Below are positions 22,998 through 33,686 of a stretch of 64,000 nt of DNA, piece by piece; the first letter of the stretch is position 1; every line of letters starts with the position of its first letter. Source of the DNA: Guyanagaster necrorhizus (Eukaryota; Basidiomycota; Agaricomycetes; Agaricales; Physalacriaceae); assembly GCF_019112545.1 (NCBI RefSeq), contig NW_025064883.1, positions 1,562,100-1,626,099 on the forward strand. The letters are read 5' to 3'. The notes beneath the pieces are model-generated. The model was not told the DNA's origin, ran no database searches, and saw only the letters and a list, made by a program, of their open reading frames with translations. Position numbers and translations under genes: made by a program.

Positions 22998-24314
22998 ATG
23001 CGACAAATTTTCACGGCGTTGACGTTGAGGCGATCTAGGTCGTCAGACCTTCAGCTCAAGCAGAAACCATGGAACAGACTGGGCCACTTTTTATCGGAAA
23101 GCAAGCAGTCCTTTCTTGCTCAAGTACTCTCGGAAACGCCGACGCTAGCCAGGGACTGGCGATTCGTGATTGGCAATGAAATTTCAGGTGCAGTGCATTC
23201 ATAGTTTATATGTGGTAACGAAGTCTTACCGGTTGTAGACCTTGATAGCATTGCCTGTTCGATCGTATATTCATGGGTATATGCGTGGGATTATGGTATC
23301 CCGTCGGTCGCGTTGATACGGTCGACAAAAGGAGAACTATCCCTACGACCAGAAAATCTCTACGCCTTGCAACTTGCAGGCGTGTATTCTCCAGAGGATC
23401 AGCTCCTACTTTTGGACGACCTCGAGCATGAGATATCAACTCCCGGCTCTTTTCCGGTTGACAGACTCATTCTCGTTGATCACAACCGTGTTGATCCAAT
23501 GTTTGTTTCCGGAGTCATCACCACGGAGCCAACTTCGGACGGCGAGCACCTGTATGGGAACAGTGTTATCGAGAGAGTCATTGACCACCACTCTGACGAA
23601 GGCTTGTACACTCGGACCGCTGAACGTACCATTGCTACAGCGGGAAGTTGTGCTTCACTCGTCACTTTTCTGTGTCCGGAATGGATGCCTCCCGAGCCCG
23701 CCACCCTTCTTCTGTGCGCTATTCTTTTAGATACCAACGGCCTAAAGGATAACGTCGAGCAAGTTGACATCGATGCAGTGGTTTTTCTGCTTCCCCGTTC
23801 TATCCTGCAGACCACGTGTGAACGGCCCTCGCCCGATATTATCAAAAGTCTGCCTGAGGTACAGGCTCTTACCGCTGAGCTCATGCGAAGGCGTCTCTCT
23901 TTATCCCATCTCACTCCCCTGGATCTCCTTCGGCGAGACTACCAAGAATACGGACTCAATGTCAGGTGGTACAGCCCACCCGTCATCAGAATCGGGATCT
24001 CTTGTGTTCCATCCCAAGCGAAAAAAAGCGGCCTCATGAGGGCCAGTCAAAAGCATTTAGGCGAATGTGGACTCGCTATTATTGCCATTTTGATCGGCCA
24101 AAAGCTAACGGTACTTATTTTTGACCGGGACGGGCAAAGTCTGAAAGATCGTGTGTGGCAAGGGTTGGAGATGAAGTTTCATTTCAAGCAACAGAGGATG
24201 CTCAGAATCAAACCGCTACCCGTCGGCATGCAACAGAGGATATACACATTGCCTGCTGCTGAAGCGACGCGGGAGTTTATAGAAGGGATGTTCAAGCACG
24301 TTTTAGAAGGTTAG
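22998..24314 (+). CDS. PPX1: Exopolyphosphatase (PPX1, DHH/DHHA2 family)
   Basis: Two exons (22998-23187, 23239-24314) give 421 aa. The enzyme removes terminal phosphates from inorganic polyphosphate with divalent metals. Seen are the DHH-superfamily motifs DLDSIACS (start of exon 2), LVDHNRVD, the metal-binding IDHHSDEG and LDTNGLK. The DHHA2 C-terminal domain includes KKSGLMRAS, LTVLIFDRDG and a terminal IYTLPAAEATREF. Length is close to yeast Ppx1 (397 aa) plus an Arg-rich, acid-poor N-terminus (MRQIFTALTLRRSRSS) that could be a mitochondrial presequence, since yeast has a mitochondrial form. Two decayed copies of its 3' half follow downstream. Confidence 0.92.
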
Positions 24315-24477
24315 TAGTATGTCAAACTACGACACAAAAATCTATAGTTGGCGGGAAACTCATGGTACATTCCAAATCCACCTTCATTTCTGCATGTTGA
24401 CTCTTCTGGATGATACAGGAACAAGTGCTCGCTATATACTCAAATGTGAATCTTGAATTGCTCCAATAGCTAACAGA

Positions 24478-24945
24478 TGTCCGGTGCTCTCACAACTGCG
24501 GCTAGGAATCGGGTTAACGGAATCGGATAAAAAAGAAATGATTAAGTGCTCACTGTTACAAGTTGCATAACTATCATGCATATTTCAAGCGACATTTTCT
24601 TTCACTTATTGACAGGGCCTTACGTATATGATAGTTGCATCTTAGGCACTTGTCAGTCTCTCGATTCAGTTCGGCAATCTCTGTCGACAACTTCGAGGTA
24701 AACTGACTGGTTCAAGTCTACGTGGACATGGGTTCGCCATCCTTGATTGATCAGCAGATAACAGTGTTTGCCTTTGACCGGGCGGGAAGCTTTGAAGGAT
24801 TATGTCAGACAAGGATTAGAAGACGACGAAAGAGGCCGATCTAAGTGCGGAGAAAGTCCAAAATTGAAGCGCCAGCAGGTACGACACAAGGGATATACAA
24901 GGTACCTGTGTTTGAGGCGATGAAAACTTTTTCCAAGAGCCAGTC
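24478..24945 (+). pseudogene. Decayed duplicate of the PPX1 3' coding region (relic 1)
   Basis: In order and orientation this stretch matches the DHHA2 part of the PPX1 gene just upstream. Near 24505-24560 it reads RLGIGLT..KKEMIKCS against RIGISCV..KKSGLMRAS. Near 24744-24795 it reads LIDQQITVFAFDRAG against LIGQKLTVLIFDRDG. After a +1 shift it reads ALKDYVRQGLE against SLKDRVWQGLE. After another shift near 24880-24920 it reads AGTTQGIYKVPVFEA against VGMQQRIYTLPAAEA. Frameshifts, stops and unalignable gaps make it non-functional. There is no start region, so the copy was partial or its 5' part has eroded. Confidence 0.7.
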
Positions 24946-25339
24946 CTCGTCTTTATTTTTTGACTTGAAACGATGTTGAGGTAAACGTGTTACGTGAGAA
25001 ACAGTGAGCAAAGTGTTCACTGATCGTAGCTGGCAGACCCTCTTCCGACTGAAGGTTCTGGGATATTGCTGGGCTGTCTATAATCTTCTTTTTTGATGCA
25101 GGAATAATCGTCGTGGCCAGCGGAACCAAAGATGAGCGGCGTCTATGTGAGCATCCAAAATACGTAGGCTCCCGTCGGGTAGGGAACCCTAGTTATAGGC
25201 AAAGCTATTCAATACAGCTCACGCCGATACCCAATCGTCATTATATTCGTATCTCCTTGGGTCTTCGCGCCTTGGGAACGTGATTAATGAGAAACAAGTA
25301 TAAATAAACCTTACAGGTGCAAGTCAAGATCATCTGCGA

Positions 25340-25490
25340 GCTGACTGTTGTTGACATGTTGATTGACCAGAAGATCATTTGAACCTTGATCAGCCTAGCC
25401 GTATACACTATAGCCACTGCTGATGTTCGATTTTAATGGCCAGAGGAGGTTGAGGCGCCGTTCCACAGACCTAGAGCTGATGTGGAAGAT
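25340..25490 (+). pseudogene. Possible second decayed PPX1-like fragment (relic 2)
   Basis: Bases near 25341-25378 align by eye with the PPX1 segment coding AIIAILIGQKL (here VVDMLIDQKI). Bases 25426-25488 read FDFNGQRRL...DLEL, similar to FDRDGQSLK...GLEM. An insertion of about 45 nt and a stop separate the two halves. The match is weaker than relic 1 and needs an alignment score to be sure. Confidence 0.45.
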
Positions 25491-25958
25491 CACCGACTGA
25501 ACATGCGCTACTGGAAATGCGATGATGCACTGACACCGTTTTTCGGAGTTTCCCCACAATGCATACTGTTATCTCATCAGGCCACGCAAGGCCTTTCAGG
25601 GTCAGGGCCGGTCACAGGACACGGTAAATCGAGGATCTATTGGTGAAGACAAGTGGAGCACTTCATGTGGTGAAGCGAGCTGCATTCAGTAAAAGAAGAT
25701 ATGACAGCACGTTCGAGATCGCGTATCCGATGTGCTTTGCTTTGCGCAGCTCGACGCATGATCTCAAAGCATGCGATGGATGAATAGATTCCGGAGGTAT
25801 GACAACGGTGCAAAGAGGTGGGATTGTCAAAGTCATCTACGAGGAATAAATGCATGTATATGGATACACTTAATATGGTAAGTAAGGTAATTTGCGAGCG
25901 GAACAATACAATACTGGTAAATCCATCTTCAATCGAATCGTACAACTCTGGAAGCGTC

Positions 25959-26655
25959 TCATGGTTGTGCCGATGGTGCGACATTGAATGATTCGCCGCA
26001 TCCGCAAGCATCCTTGATGTTTGGGTTCTTGAAGGCAAACTTTGAGCTGTAAGACATTAAGATTGATGAGTAACGATTACGATACAGTGGGAGGAAAAGC
26101 GCACCTTAAAGCATCTTCCTTCCAGTCCATCTCGCTCCCTATGATTGAGAAGAGCGCCTTGCTGTCTATGACCACCCGGACGCCATCCTGTTCTACAACC
26201 TCGTCGAACTTGCCCGGCTCTTCAACATATTCTAGATGGTACGATAGTCCGGCACATCCCTTGTTGCGAACACCGATTCTGATGAGCTGGGGGGTTGGGC
26301 CACGAAGGAGTGCCTTTAAGCGTTCTACTGCTGCTGACGTCTTCAAGCACTATCAACGACCACCCAAACGGAAGGAAAGGTGTCTTACTATCGTCAGCGC
26401 AGCCTTGGTCGCTCTAATCCTTGGTCTAGGTTTCTCTGCTTTGGGCACCGGAGGCGGACGAGCAGCAACCTGGGGCGCTGCTGCGTTCGAGTCCAGCGTT
26501 GTCGACGACGAAGACGGTACGACGACAGGCGGGGAGTCCACTAGTGATAGATTCTGATTCGGGCGGTATGCTGACATCATCGCGCGACGAGCAAAGAGTA
26601 GAGAAGGGCCACACTGTCGTGAGGCATGGCGGAGAGAGTGCATTGAAGAAAGCAT
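25959..26655 (-). CDS. ISA1: A-type iron-sulfur cluster assembly protein (ISA1-like)
   Basis: Three exons on the minus strand (26655-26389, 26340-26105, 26046-25959) give 196 aa. The mitochondrial protein helps assemble [4Fe-4S] clusters. The N-terminal ~85 residues are Ser/Arg/Pro-rich with few acidic residues, like a matrix presequence (MLSSMHSLRHASRQ), followed by a Pro-rich linker. The HesB/IscA domain begins at ALTITSAAVERLKALL and contains RIGVRNKGCAGLSY with the first conserved Cys, then the C-terminal ACGCGESFNV carrying the other two. All three cluster-binding cysteines are present. The short gap between the first Cys and Cys-Gly-Cys fits Isa1 better than Isa2, but I cannot fully separate them. 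It is transcribed divergently from the TPR-DnaJ gene. Confidence 0.92.
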
Positions 26656-26936
26656 CGTGGCTTGAAGAGCGATGAAAGTGCACACAGCTGGTGCACTGAT
26701 GATGGTTTTATTCGACAAGTCGACGAAATCGGTCGAGACTTCTGCTCGTTGGCACGTGATAGCCTGGACCAATCAGAGCATCTAAAGATGTAACCTTCCG
26801 GAGTCGGACCGATACGGGTCCCGCTGCTTGCCATCTCTCTCGAGTCCAAATAGTCTCTGTATGGCAACTCGGGGACAAACTAACAAGGTGACCAAGCGCG
26901 GTAGGGTAAGTATTTTCCTTTCCTTTTTATATAAGG

Positions 26937-28777
26937 ATGGTCAGTAAGAAGACAAAACAAGCCCGACGCGCCGCCAAGGCTGAGAACGCAAAGTACGTCG
27001 TTAGACAGGTCTTACCTGTTTTTCTTGCAGGCGCTGAGTACGACTAGGAATGGAGAGGCAGCAGCGACAGCATCGGCGCCGACTACACCAAAATTACCTG
27101 AGGCCGAGGTCGTTGTCGAGGAAGAAGTAGACCCCAAGACGCGGGCAGAAAGAATCAAAGAAGAGGGAAATGCCGCGTTTCGCGCGAAGAATTACCGGGA
27201 AGCTACAAAGCTGTATACCCAGGCCATCGGTGAGCACGAGGGATTGATTTGCCACTGACCCTGAAATAATGTTTTTCAGATCTAAATCCCACTGAACCAT
27301 CCTACTTGACTAATCGCGCCGCCTCTAGCATGGCCTTAAAGCGATTTAAACCCGCGCTGGAAGATTGTCGGCTGGCCACAACGCTGCAAGCTTCCTCTCC
27401 CAATCCAAAAACGTTACTACGGCTAGCGCGGTGTCAATTTGCGCTCGGCTCACCTACTCCGGCTCTTTCGACCTTGAATACCATTTTCTCCATTGATCCT
27501 AAAAATGACGCTGCACTACAGCTCAAGAGCAAGATATCCGACCTCGATGGTCACCTGCAGCATTTCCACGAGGCACGAGGGAGAAAGGACTGGGGCATGG
27601 CACGGATCGCGTTGGATAAGTGTTTCCAAAACATAGAAAGTGAGGGAGACGAGATACCCACCGATTGGAGAGTATGGAGAGTGGAACTCGAGCTGGCTAA
27701 AGGAAATTGGGATGCGGCCAACGCAGCGGCAAAGTATGAAAGTTTTTAATTCTTCTCTTTTTCACTTACTCTCATTTTGTTCTCACAGCGATGCGCTGAG
27801 AATGAAGGGAAACTCTCCAGAGGTGCTGTCATTGCGAGGACTAGTGCTATTCCTGAGCGGGAAACTTCCTTCTGCTATCACTCACGTCCAAGGCGCCCTC
27901 CGACTTGATCCCTCATACGGACCTGCACAACAACTACGGAAGCGTGTTAAGGATGTCGAACGGCTAAAGGAAGAAGGAAACGTAGCCTTCAAAGCTGGAC
28001 GGCTAACAGAAGCTGTAGAAAAATACAGCGAGACTCTGGAACGGATCGGCGCGTCCGAAGACGAAGGCAAAGGCGGTCAGATACGCGCGACCCTGCTATC
28101 CAATAAGGCGACCACTCTCGTCAAAGTCAGCTGCACGTCTTTTCTCTCGCTTATTAATTAACGGTGCCCCGTAGCTGGAACGGTACGACGAAGCACTGGT
28201 TGATATCGAGGAATCCCTAGAACTCATGTCGACGTCGTTCAAAGCATACCGGACGCGTGCACGAATCCATCTGCATCTTGAAAACTACGACAAGGCTGTG
28301 GCCGATTTCAAGAGCTCCATCCAACAAGCACAATCTGATGGAAATAGCACTGACGCCGACGTCCGGGCCCTCAAAGGAGAACTCAGGAAGGCAGAAACTG
28401 CATTGAGGCAGAGCAAGACAAAGGACTATTACAAGATCCTTGGCGTCCCGCGTGAATGCTCAACGACAGACATCAAGAAGGCATACAGGAAAGAGAGTCT
28501 CAAGCACCATCCTGATAAAGGCGGTGACGAGGAGAAGTTCAAGCTTGTGGCGGAGGCGCATAATGTTCTTTCTGATCCTGAGAAGAGGAGCAGGTACGAC
28601 AATGGTGATGATGAGGATGGTATGGAGGGGGGGTTTGGAGGGATGGGTAATATGACGGAGGCAGATATCGCTAACCTGTTTGCTCACTTTGGTGGGGGCA
28701 GATTTGGGGGTGGTGGGTATGGAGGGAGCAGATACGGCGGGTCGAATGAGTACTCGTCGCATGGGTTTCAGTTTTAG
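26937..28777 (+). CDS. TPR-DnaJ co-chaperone (DNAJC7-like)
   Basis: Five exons (26937-26992, 27039-27229, 27280-27733, 27789-28125, 28175-28777) give 546 aa. Arrays of tetratricopeptide repeats ([23 protein letters not shown], then further repeats around 130-390) are followed by a J domain near 440-500 with [11 protein letters not shown] and the essential HPD ([10 protein letters not shown]). A Gly-rich tail ([12 protein letters not shown]) ends the protein. This order matches human DNAJC7/TPR2 and fungal homologues, which hand clients between Hsp70 and Hsp90. The basic N-terminus ([14 protein letters not shown]) comes from exon 1. The exon 1-2 join uses a 46-nt intron ending GCTGAG, because the more obvious TTGCAG acceptor breaks the frame. 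That join is the least certain. Confidence 0.9.
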
Positions 28778-29559
28778 ATCTGATTTTGTCGTGTTCCGGC
28801 GTCGCTGTGTATCATTCCGTTATTACCGTACATCCTTACCTATCTATCTTACAATCCCGCATTCACATCGGATTACCTTTAGCGCCCTAACTGATATTCA
28901 TCTAGTCACGTTGTGATGCTGTATGGTGAACGCATGTTCGGACTGGCCGACTGACGTGCTGTAAATGAATGACGACGACCAGACGGTTGTGTGGCCAGTG
29001 GCGTTATCTCTGTCAGAGGATGGTCGCCGCTTGGAACTAGAACTGGCATTCAAGGTTAAAATAGAGGGTGTAGTATCAGTGATAAGATCAACCGCGAGGA
29101 TATCACATTTTTCCCAAGATGTGTTCGGGTACATAACATGAGGATCTCACAATAACATCCAATAAGGATACCAGTACCTGACAAACGACAGGTGGAAATA
29201 ACAACCGCACAATATATGTGAGGAGTGGAGCCGACGACACTCTGAGAACATGCGGACCGACAGATATGGCGAGGAGATATTCTGGCACAGCAAAACATAC
29301 GTACCTGTACGTGATTTTACAGCAAGAAAAAGGCTCGTGCTCTTGTGGCGGTGTCGGTAGAGAAGAACTTAGGGGCTATTTGAACAGTGGTTTCATTGTT
29401 ATGCTAATCGAAAGGTTGGTACATACATAATGTAAAAAGTAAGAATAAGATGCAATACATATCAGCGTCGTAGTATATAAGTAAATACAGTTGTCGGGGT
29501 ATGAGAGGCAGCAGGGGTATCAAGGCGAGTACAGTGGACGAGGTGCTCACTCGACTCTG
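28778..29559. other. Convergent intergenic region
   Basis: About 780 bp of 3' flank between the TPR-DnaJ gene (+) and the DUF6699 gene (-). Short frames only, with no recognisable coding content. Confidence 0.5.
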
Positions 29560-30222
29560 CTATGATACGAACAGCTGCCAAACATCAGGCATACGGTCAC
29601 CGCCCGTGGTAGCGAGACCCATGAAGGTATGGTGCCCCTGCAAAAAGTCTACCCGCTTGAGACCCTTCTCCCTCTCCTCCTTGAGCTTGACAGGGTCCGG
29701 GATACGTTGGTATCTCTCATGGAATGCTCTATAGACATTCTTCAATGTCTGTGGAGGCAGCTGGAGCCTGCTGCACTCCCTCTCCGACACGTTGGTGCGT
29801 AAAAAGGTGTAGATCTGCTCGACAACGTCGGCGACGGTGACGAAGGGCGAGCCTGGTTTCGGCCGGACGTCGATTCGCCATAGAAATGCTGTTGATGAGA
29901 TGATGATGAGGGGGAGAGCTGGGCTGGTTGCTGGTTCTGAGAAGACATGGGGGGAGATAGCCCGATTATTGGGAGTGATGTTCACGGGGGGAAGAGAGAC
30001 GTCGAATCTGAGATGGGGAACCTGGGAGAGAGCAAGAACGGGGTGCAAGGTAGTCATGCAAGCAGGTAATGGTGCACAGACTGAGCCGTACTGGCTAGGC
30101 GCCGACGACGACGCGCCATAATTAGCTGGCAAAGGGATAGAGGGCTGGTAGGGAGGAGTGCTGGGTGTCTGTTTGAAGACAGTATGGGCGACGTCGCCAA
30201 AGTATACGTGTTTTCCTGGCAT
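29560..30222 (-). CDS. DUF6699-type basidiomycete protein
   Basis: Single exon, 220 aa from an ATG at 30222. The N-terminal ~60 residues are Pro/Ser-rich. The C-terminal ~150 residues follow the DUF6699 pattern: LRFDVSLPP, NEPAT-like FSEPATSPALP, a hydrophobic strand IIISSTAFLWRIDVRP, FVTVADVVEQIYTFLR, and the end RVDFLQGHHTFMGLA. Members are abundant in mushroom genomes and have no established function. Family assignment is from remembered motifs. Confidence 0.75.
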   Translation of the reverse strand: MPGKHVYFGDVAHTVFKQTPSTPPYQPSIPLPANYGASSSAPSQYGSVCAPLPACMTTLHPVLALSQVPHLRFDVSLPPVNITPNNRAISPHVFSEPATSPALPLIIISSTAFLWRIDVRPKPGSPFVTVADVVEQIYTFLRTNVSERECSRLQLPPQTLKNVYRAFHERYQRIPDPVKLKEEREKGLKRVDFLQGHHTFMGLATTGGDRMPDVWQLFVS

Positions 30223-31528
30223 TGTGGGCGGTGAAGATGGAATGGAGAGTATCCATGGTAGCTGGTAGTTATATAGAAAACGCGACAGGTAGAGAAATCC
30301 AAGGCGATGAATCCGGAAGGCGCAGCCGCAAATGGGTGAGTCACCGCCCCTCATAATCACATCCTTGAATTTCCTGATTTCTAATTTTGGGCAGCCTCGT
30401 GGCATCAAAACGTAGGTAATGTACTTGGTCCTCCCTGGCTTGCCTCCCATCTTGATATCTTGTATCGTCCTGGCACCATCTTGTCGTGCTTGGGTCCAAA
30501 GTAAATAGTTCTAGCCAAGGTCCTTCGAGTTTCTTGGCACACCAGCCCCCTAGCGTCACCAAGCCCTCCAAGGCGCCTAAGGTGACATTCGGCGCTTTCA
30601 TTGATAGTATTTTTTCTTCGCAATGAGCCTCTATCTGATGATGGCCACATGTCCTGGTAATAGTAACTGTTTCACGCGACCTCGAGCTGTAGTTCATCTT
30701 TTTCTCAAACTCGCAGTAGATCTGAAAAGATTTTGCGTGGTCGGATTGACAATGTACGTCACGGCGCTAATTTCAGACAATCCCCCCCCGGATTGACACG
30801 CTGGAAACTCTATGGAAACATAGCCCCCGAGCGACGTCCACCTCACTTCGCTGATGTAGAACCGTCCATTAAAAAAAATCGTCATGCAGTGCTCAGACTC
30901 AATTAGCTCGTACGTCATGTACATACTGTGCAGTCCGCAATTCAGTCATAGGTGGCTGGGCGGCATCGTATGCGTGGAATGTTCAGCTTGCCGCTGCTGC
31001 ACCTTGACGCCACATTGCATTTCAAAATCTGCCGACCCGAGTCCAAGTTTATCCTGACTCGAACCCCCAAGAGTTACGCTGCAGCTTCTATCAGTGTGGC
31101 CACGGAATTCAAAAAACGCGCCAGGTGTCGCGACGCGATTCATGGTGCCGCGGAATTTCAAAGTCACCGAGCGGAATGACTCGATTTAATGAAGCGCTGC
31201 CGTCAAGGCCACCTCTGAACCGCTAAATTGACGTGATTACCATCTGATGGCAAATACTTATCGCACTTCCGAAGGACGGAAAGGCCCAAAGGAAAGTGTT
31301 ATGACTCCAATCCACCAAAGTTCGACACGACGACTCATCGCCATCCCGATTCTTCCCCATCTCGTGCCGCTACGGACCACGACGATACCTCACAAGACAG
31401 TTCCGCTCACGGCATTACAACAGCTTCCGACGACGATAAAGCTGTATGACTTCAGTTCCTGTTCGTAATAGCTACACAGTAATAAATACGGCTTCTCGTG
31501 GTCTCTGCGCGCGTACGTCTCACTTCAC
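30223..31528. other. Spacer without a recognisable gene
   Basis: About 1.3 kb. Overlapping minus-strand frames at 30341-30697 and 30694-30924 and small plus-strand frames at 30952-31179 and 31247-31468 show no family resemblance and no supporting splice pattern. A fast-evolving small gene cannot be ruled out. Confidence 0.4.
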
Positions 31529-33227
31529 CTACGTCTCTTGCACGTAGTTACCTACATACAACCAAAACATCAGATCACGCCTGAGCATCGCTGCTGACAA
31601 AAAAAAACACACCAGGAAACACCCCTTGTTGCCCATTCAACCTCCCCGTCCACCAATCCTCTGCACTTCCCGTCCGTTCTACGATCTCTATTCGATCACC
31701 AACGTTGAACGACAGGTCACCTTCAGCCTGCGCAGCGAAATCGTACAACGCAACTACATATTGCACTGCCGGTTTCGCAGCTGGCTTGGGCTTCAGTGGA
31801 GGTGGTGGAGGAGGCGCACGCTTTGTAGCAGCCACAGAAGCGACGGAATAAGGTGGCGGGGGAGAGGCGACAACAGCAGCGGAAAGGGAAGGCGGAGGAG
31901 ATTTCTTGAATGACGACACGGGAGGAGCCGTGTATTGTGGAGGCGCCTTCGTGCTACCATAAGATGAAGTAGTCGTGGTTGACGAGTTACGCGCCAGAGG
32001 ACCACCCCCTGCTGCACGATTCTGTTGTACGAGTTTCGCTTCACAATGTTAGTTCTGCTGGTAAGTATAAGATCAGAGGATCCTCTCACAGACTGAGATA
32101 ATCCTCTTCGTGATACCCAATTCTTCAATCTGGCTCCATGCGTCTGTTCGATTCTGTTCATATTCGTCCGAGATTTGCTGACCAGGCACATTGGAAATGT
32201 CGTATTTAGCTGTCTCTGCAAAGGTGTTCATCTTTTCGAGAATCAGGTAGAAGATGTTAAGTCTAGACAGGATCAGTCTGATGCCATGACTACTTTCATT
32301 TGACACGTACTGCATGTAGAAGAATGAATGGAAGAGAGGATCAATGAATTGAGTCGAGAGAGCCATGAAACGCGGTAGATCGGTTTTCAACGCATTGTTG
32401 ATAAATTCATACTCATTTGTCGCCATCTCAAAGTCTTGTTCCAACTGTTTCCAATCAGCGAACTGTTTCATGATGCACTTGAAGTGATCTCGCCTTAAAC
32501 AGATTCTTCTCGTCACTCAGGGATTTCTCCTTCTTGTCGCGCAATTTCGTCAAAGAATTGTTGAAGCGGTCGTAGTCCATCAGCTAAAGAATCATGAGGA
32601 TCGCATCTCCAAGGACTTGAGAATAGGCACACCTTATGATCTCGTTTCGTGATGCTCTTCCTGATCAGCTTCATTATCGACTGCAGTTCCTTTGCCGGAG
32701 CCGTTATTCTGCTTTCGATGAGCTCAAGCTCAGGTCCGACACTGGCACGCAGCTCTTCCATCGCGGTCTCATACTTGTCGACGTTACGAATAGTGTGGCC
32801 AGCTTCTGGATGTTTGCCTAAAAGATCGTACTCTCCAGAAATGGGGTGCATCACAACCGAGAAATGTGTCGCATAGCCAGCACCGCAGGTAAAGAGACCT
32901 GTCCTCGCTCAATACCACATCGCCAGACGCAGCGGGCAAGACTCACCATTGACAGCGTCAAGAAAAGACTTGACATCCTTTATGAACTTCTCGCTGGCCT
33001 TTTCCATTTCAGAAAAATGGCGTTGGTAGTCATCGAATTCAGGATCGTTGGACTCTACATTGGCTTCGTCACAGCTTCGGGCGGCAGGCATGATGTCGGA
33101 AACTCACTTTTGGACATGCCAACCTTGCTGGTCACCATGAAAGGCGTCCTACAAGACAATCTGAGCGCATTTCCAGGTAATAACTGGTGTGTGCTCACCG
33201 TTTGACCGCCTTGGTGAAGCCCTTCAT
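31529..33227 (-). CDS. RVS167: BAR-SH3 protein, RVS167/amphiphysin-like
   Basis: Eight exons on the minus strand (33227-33199, 33148-33108, 33054-32947, 32898-32633, 32583-32494, 32444-32090, 32038-31613, 31551-31529), 445 aa. It senses and bends membrane during the scission step of endocytosis at cortical actin patches. The BAR domain covers about 1-240 ([46 protein letters not shown] [40 protein letters not shown]). A Pro-rich linker follows ([18 protein letters not shown]), then the SH3 (ALYDF, DWWTGR, GVFPGNYVQ). The last exon of 23 nt restores the canonical PGNYV end. Without that 61-nt intron the reading frame would end in a non-SH3 tail. Intron 5 (32445-32493) uses a GC donor. HUA1-like lies upstream on the same strand. 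Confidence 0.93.
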
Positions 33228-33686
33228 GCTGGGCAAGGGAGTGAGGTAGACGTTACTGCGAAATCGATTCTGAGTCCGGAACACAGCCCGAGGCGTGATT
33301 ACTGATTTTCGCACGGGTATTGTTTGGTCATCTCGCATTACGAGGGGCGCTTGGAGGCGCTGCGTTCAAGAACTATACATACCTATGGTCCGTCTTTCAC
33401 TGTTGGTAGGCCTCTCGAGTCGACTTCCACTTGCAGGACAGAGCACGCTTCTCCTCATCTAAACTCGTCCCGCAAAGGTCCATCGTCACCTATTATTGCT
33501 ATCATAATGATACCTAGGCATTCGACGATGGATCCAAATGGGACAAATCGACGTCCGATATACTGTAGAAGCTGTGGGCGAATCATAAATGCGATAACCT
33601 ATAATTAACAGTGCAGTAATCAATACAGGCGTCATGAATAAGACGGGCTACAGGTGGTGCTACAGCGTTGATATTCCTACGCAGGC
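33228..33686. promoter_or_regulatory. Spacer between HUA1-like and RVS167-like genes
   Basis: About 460 bp holding the 3' flank of the HUA1-like gene and the promoter of the RVS167-like gene. The plus-strand frame 33324-33608 shows no family resemblance. Confidence 0.45.
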
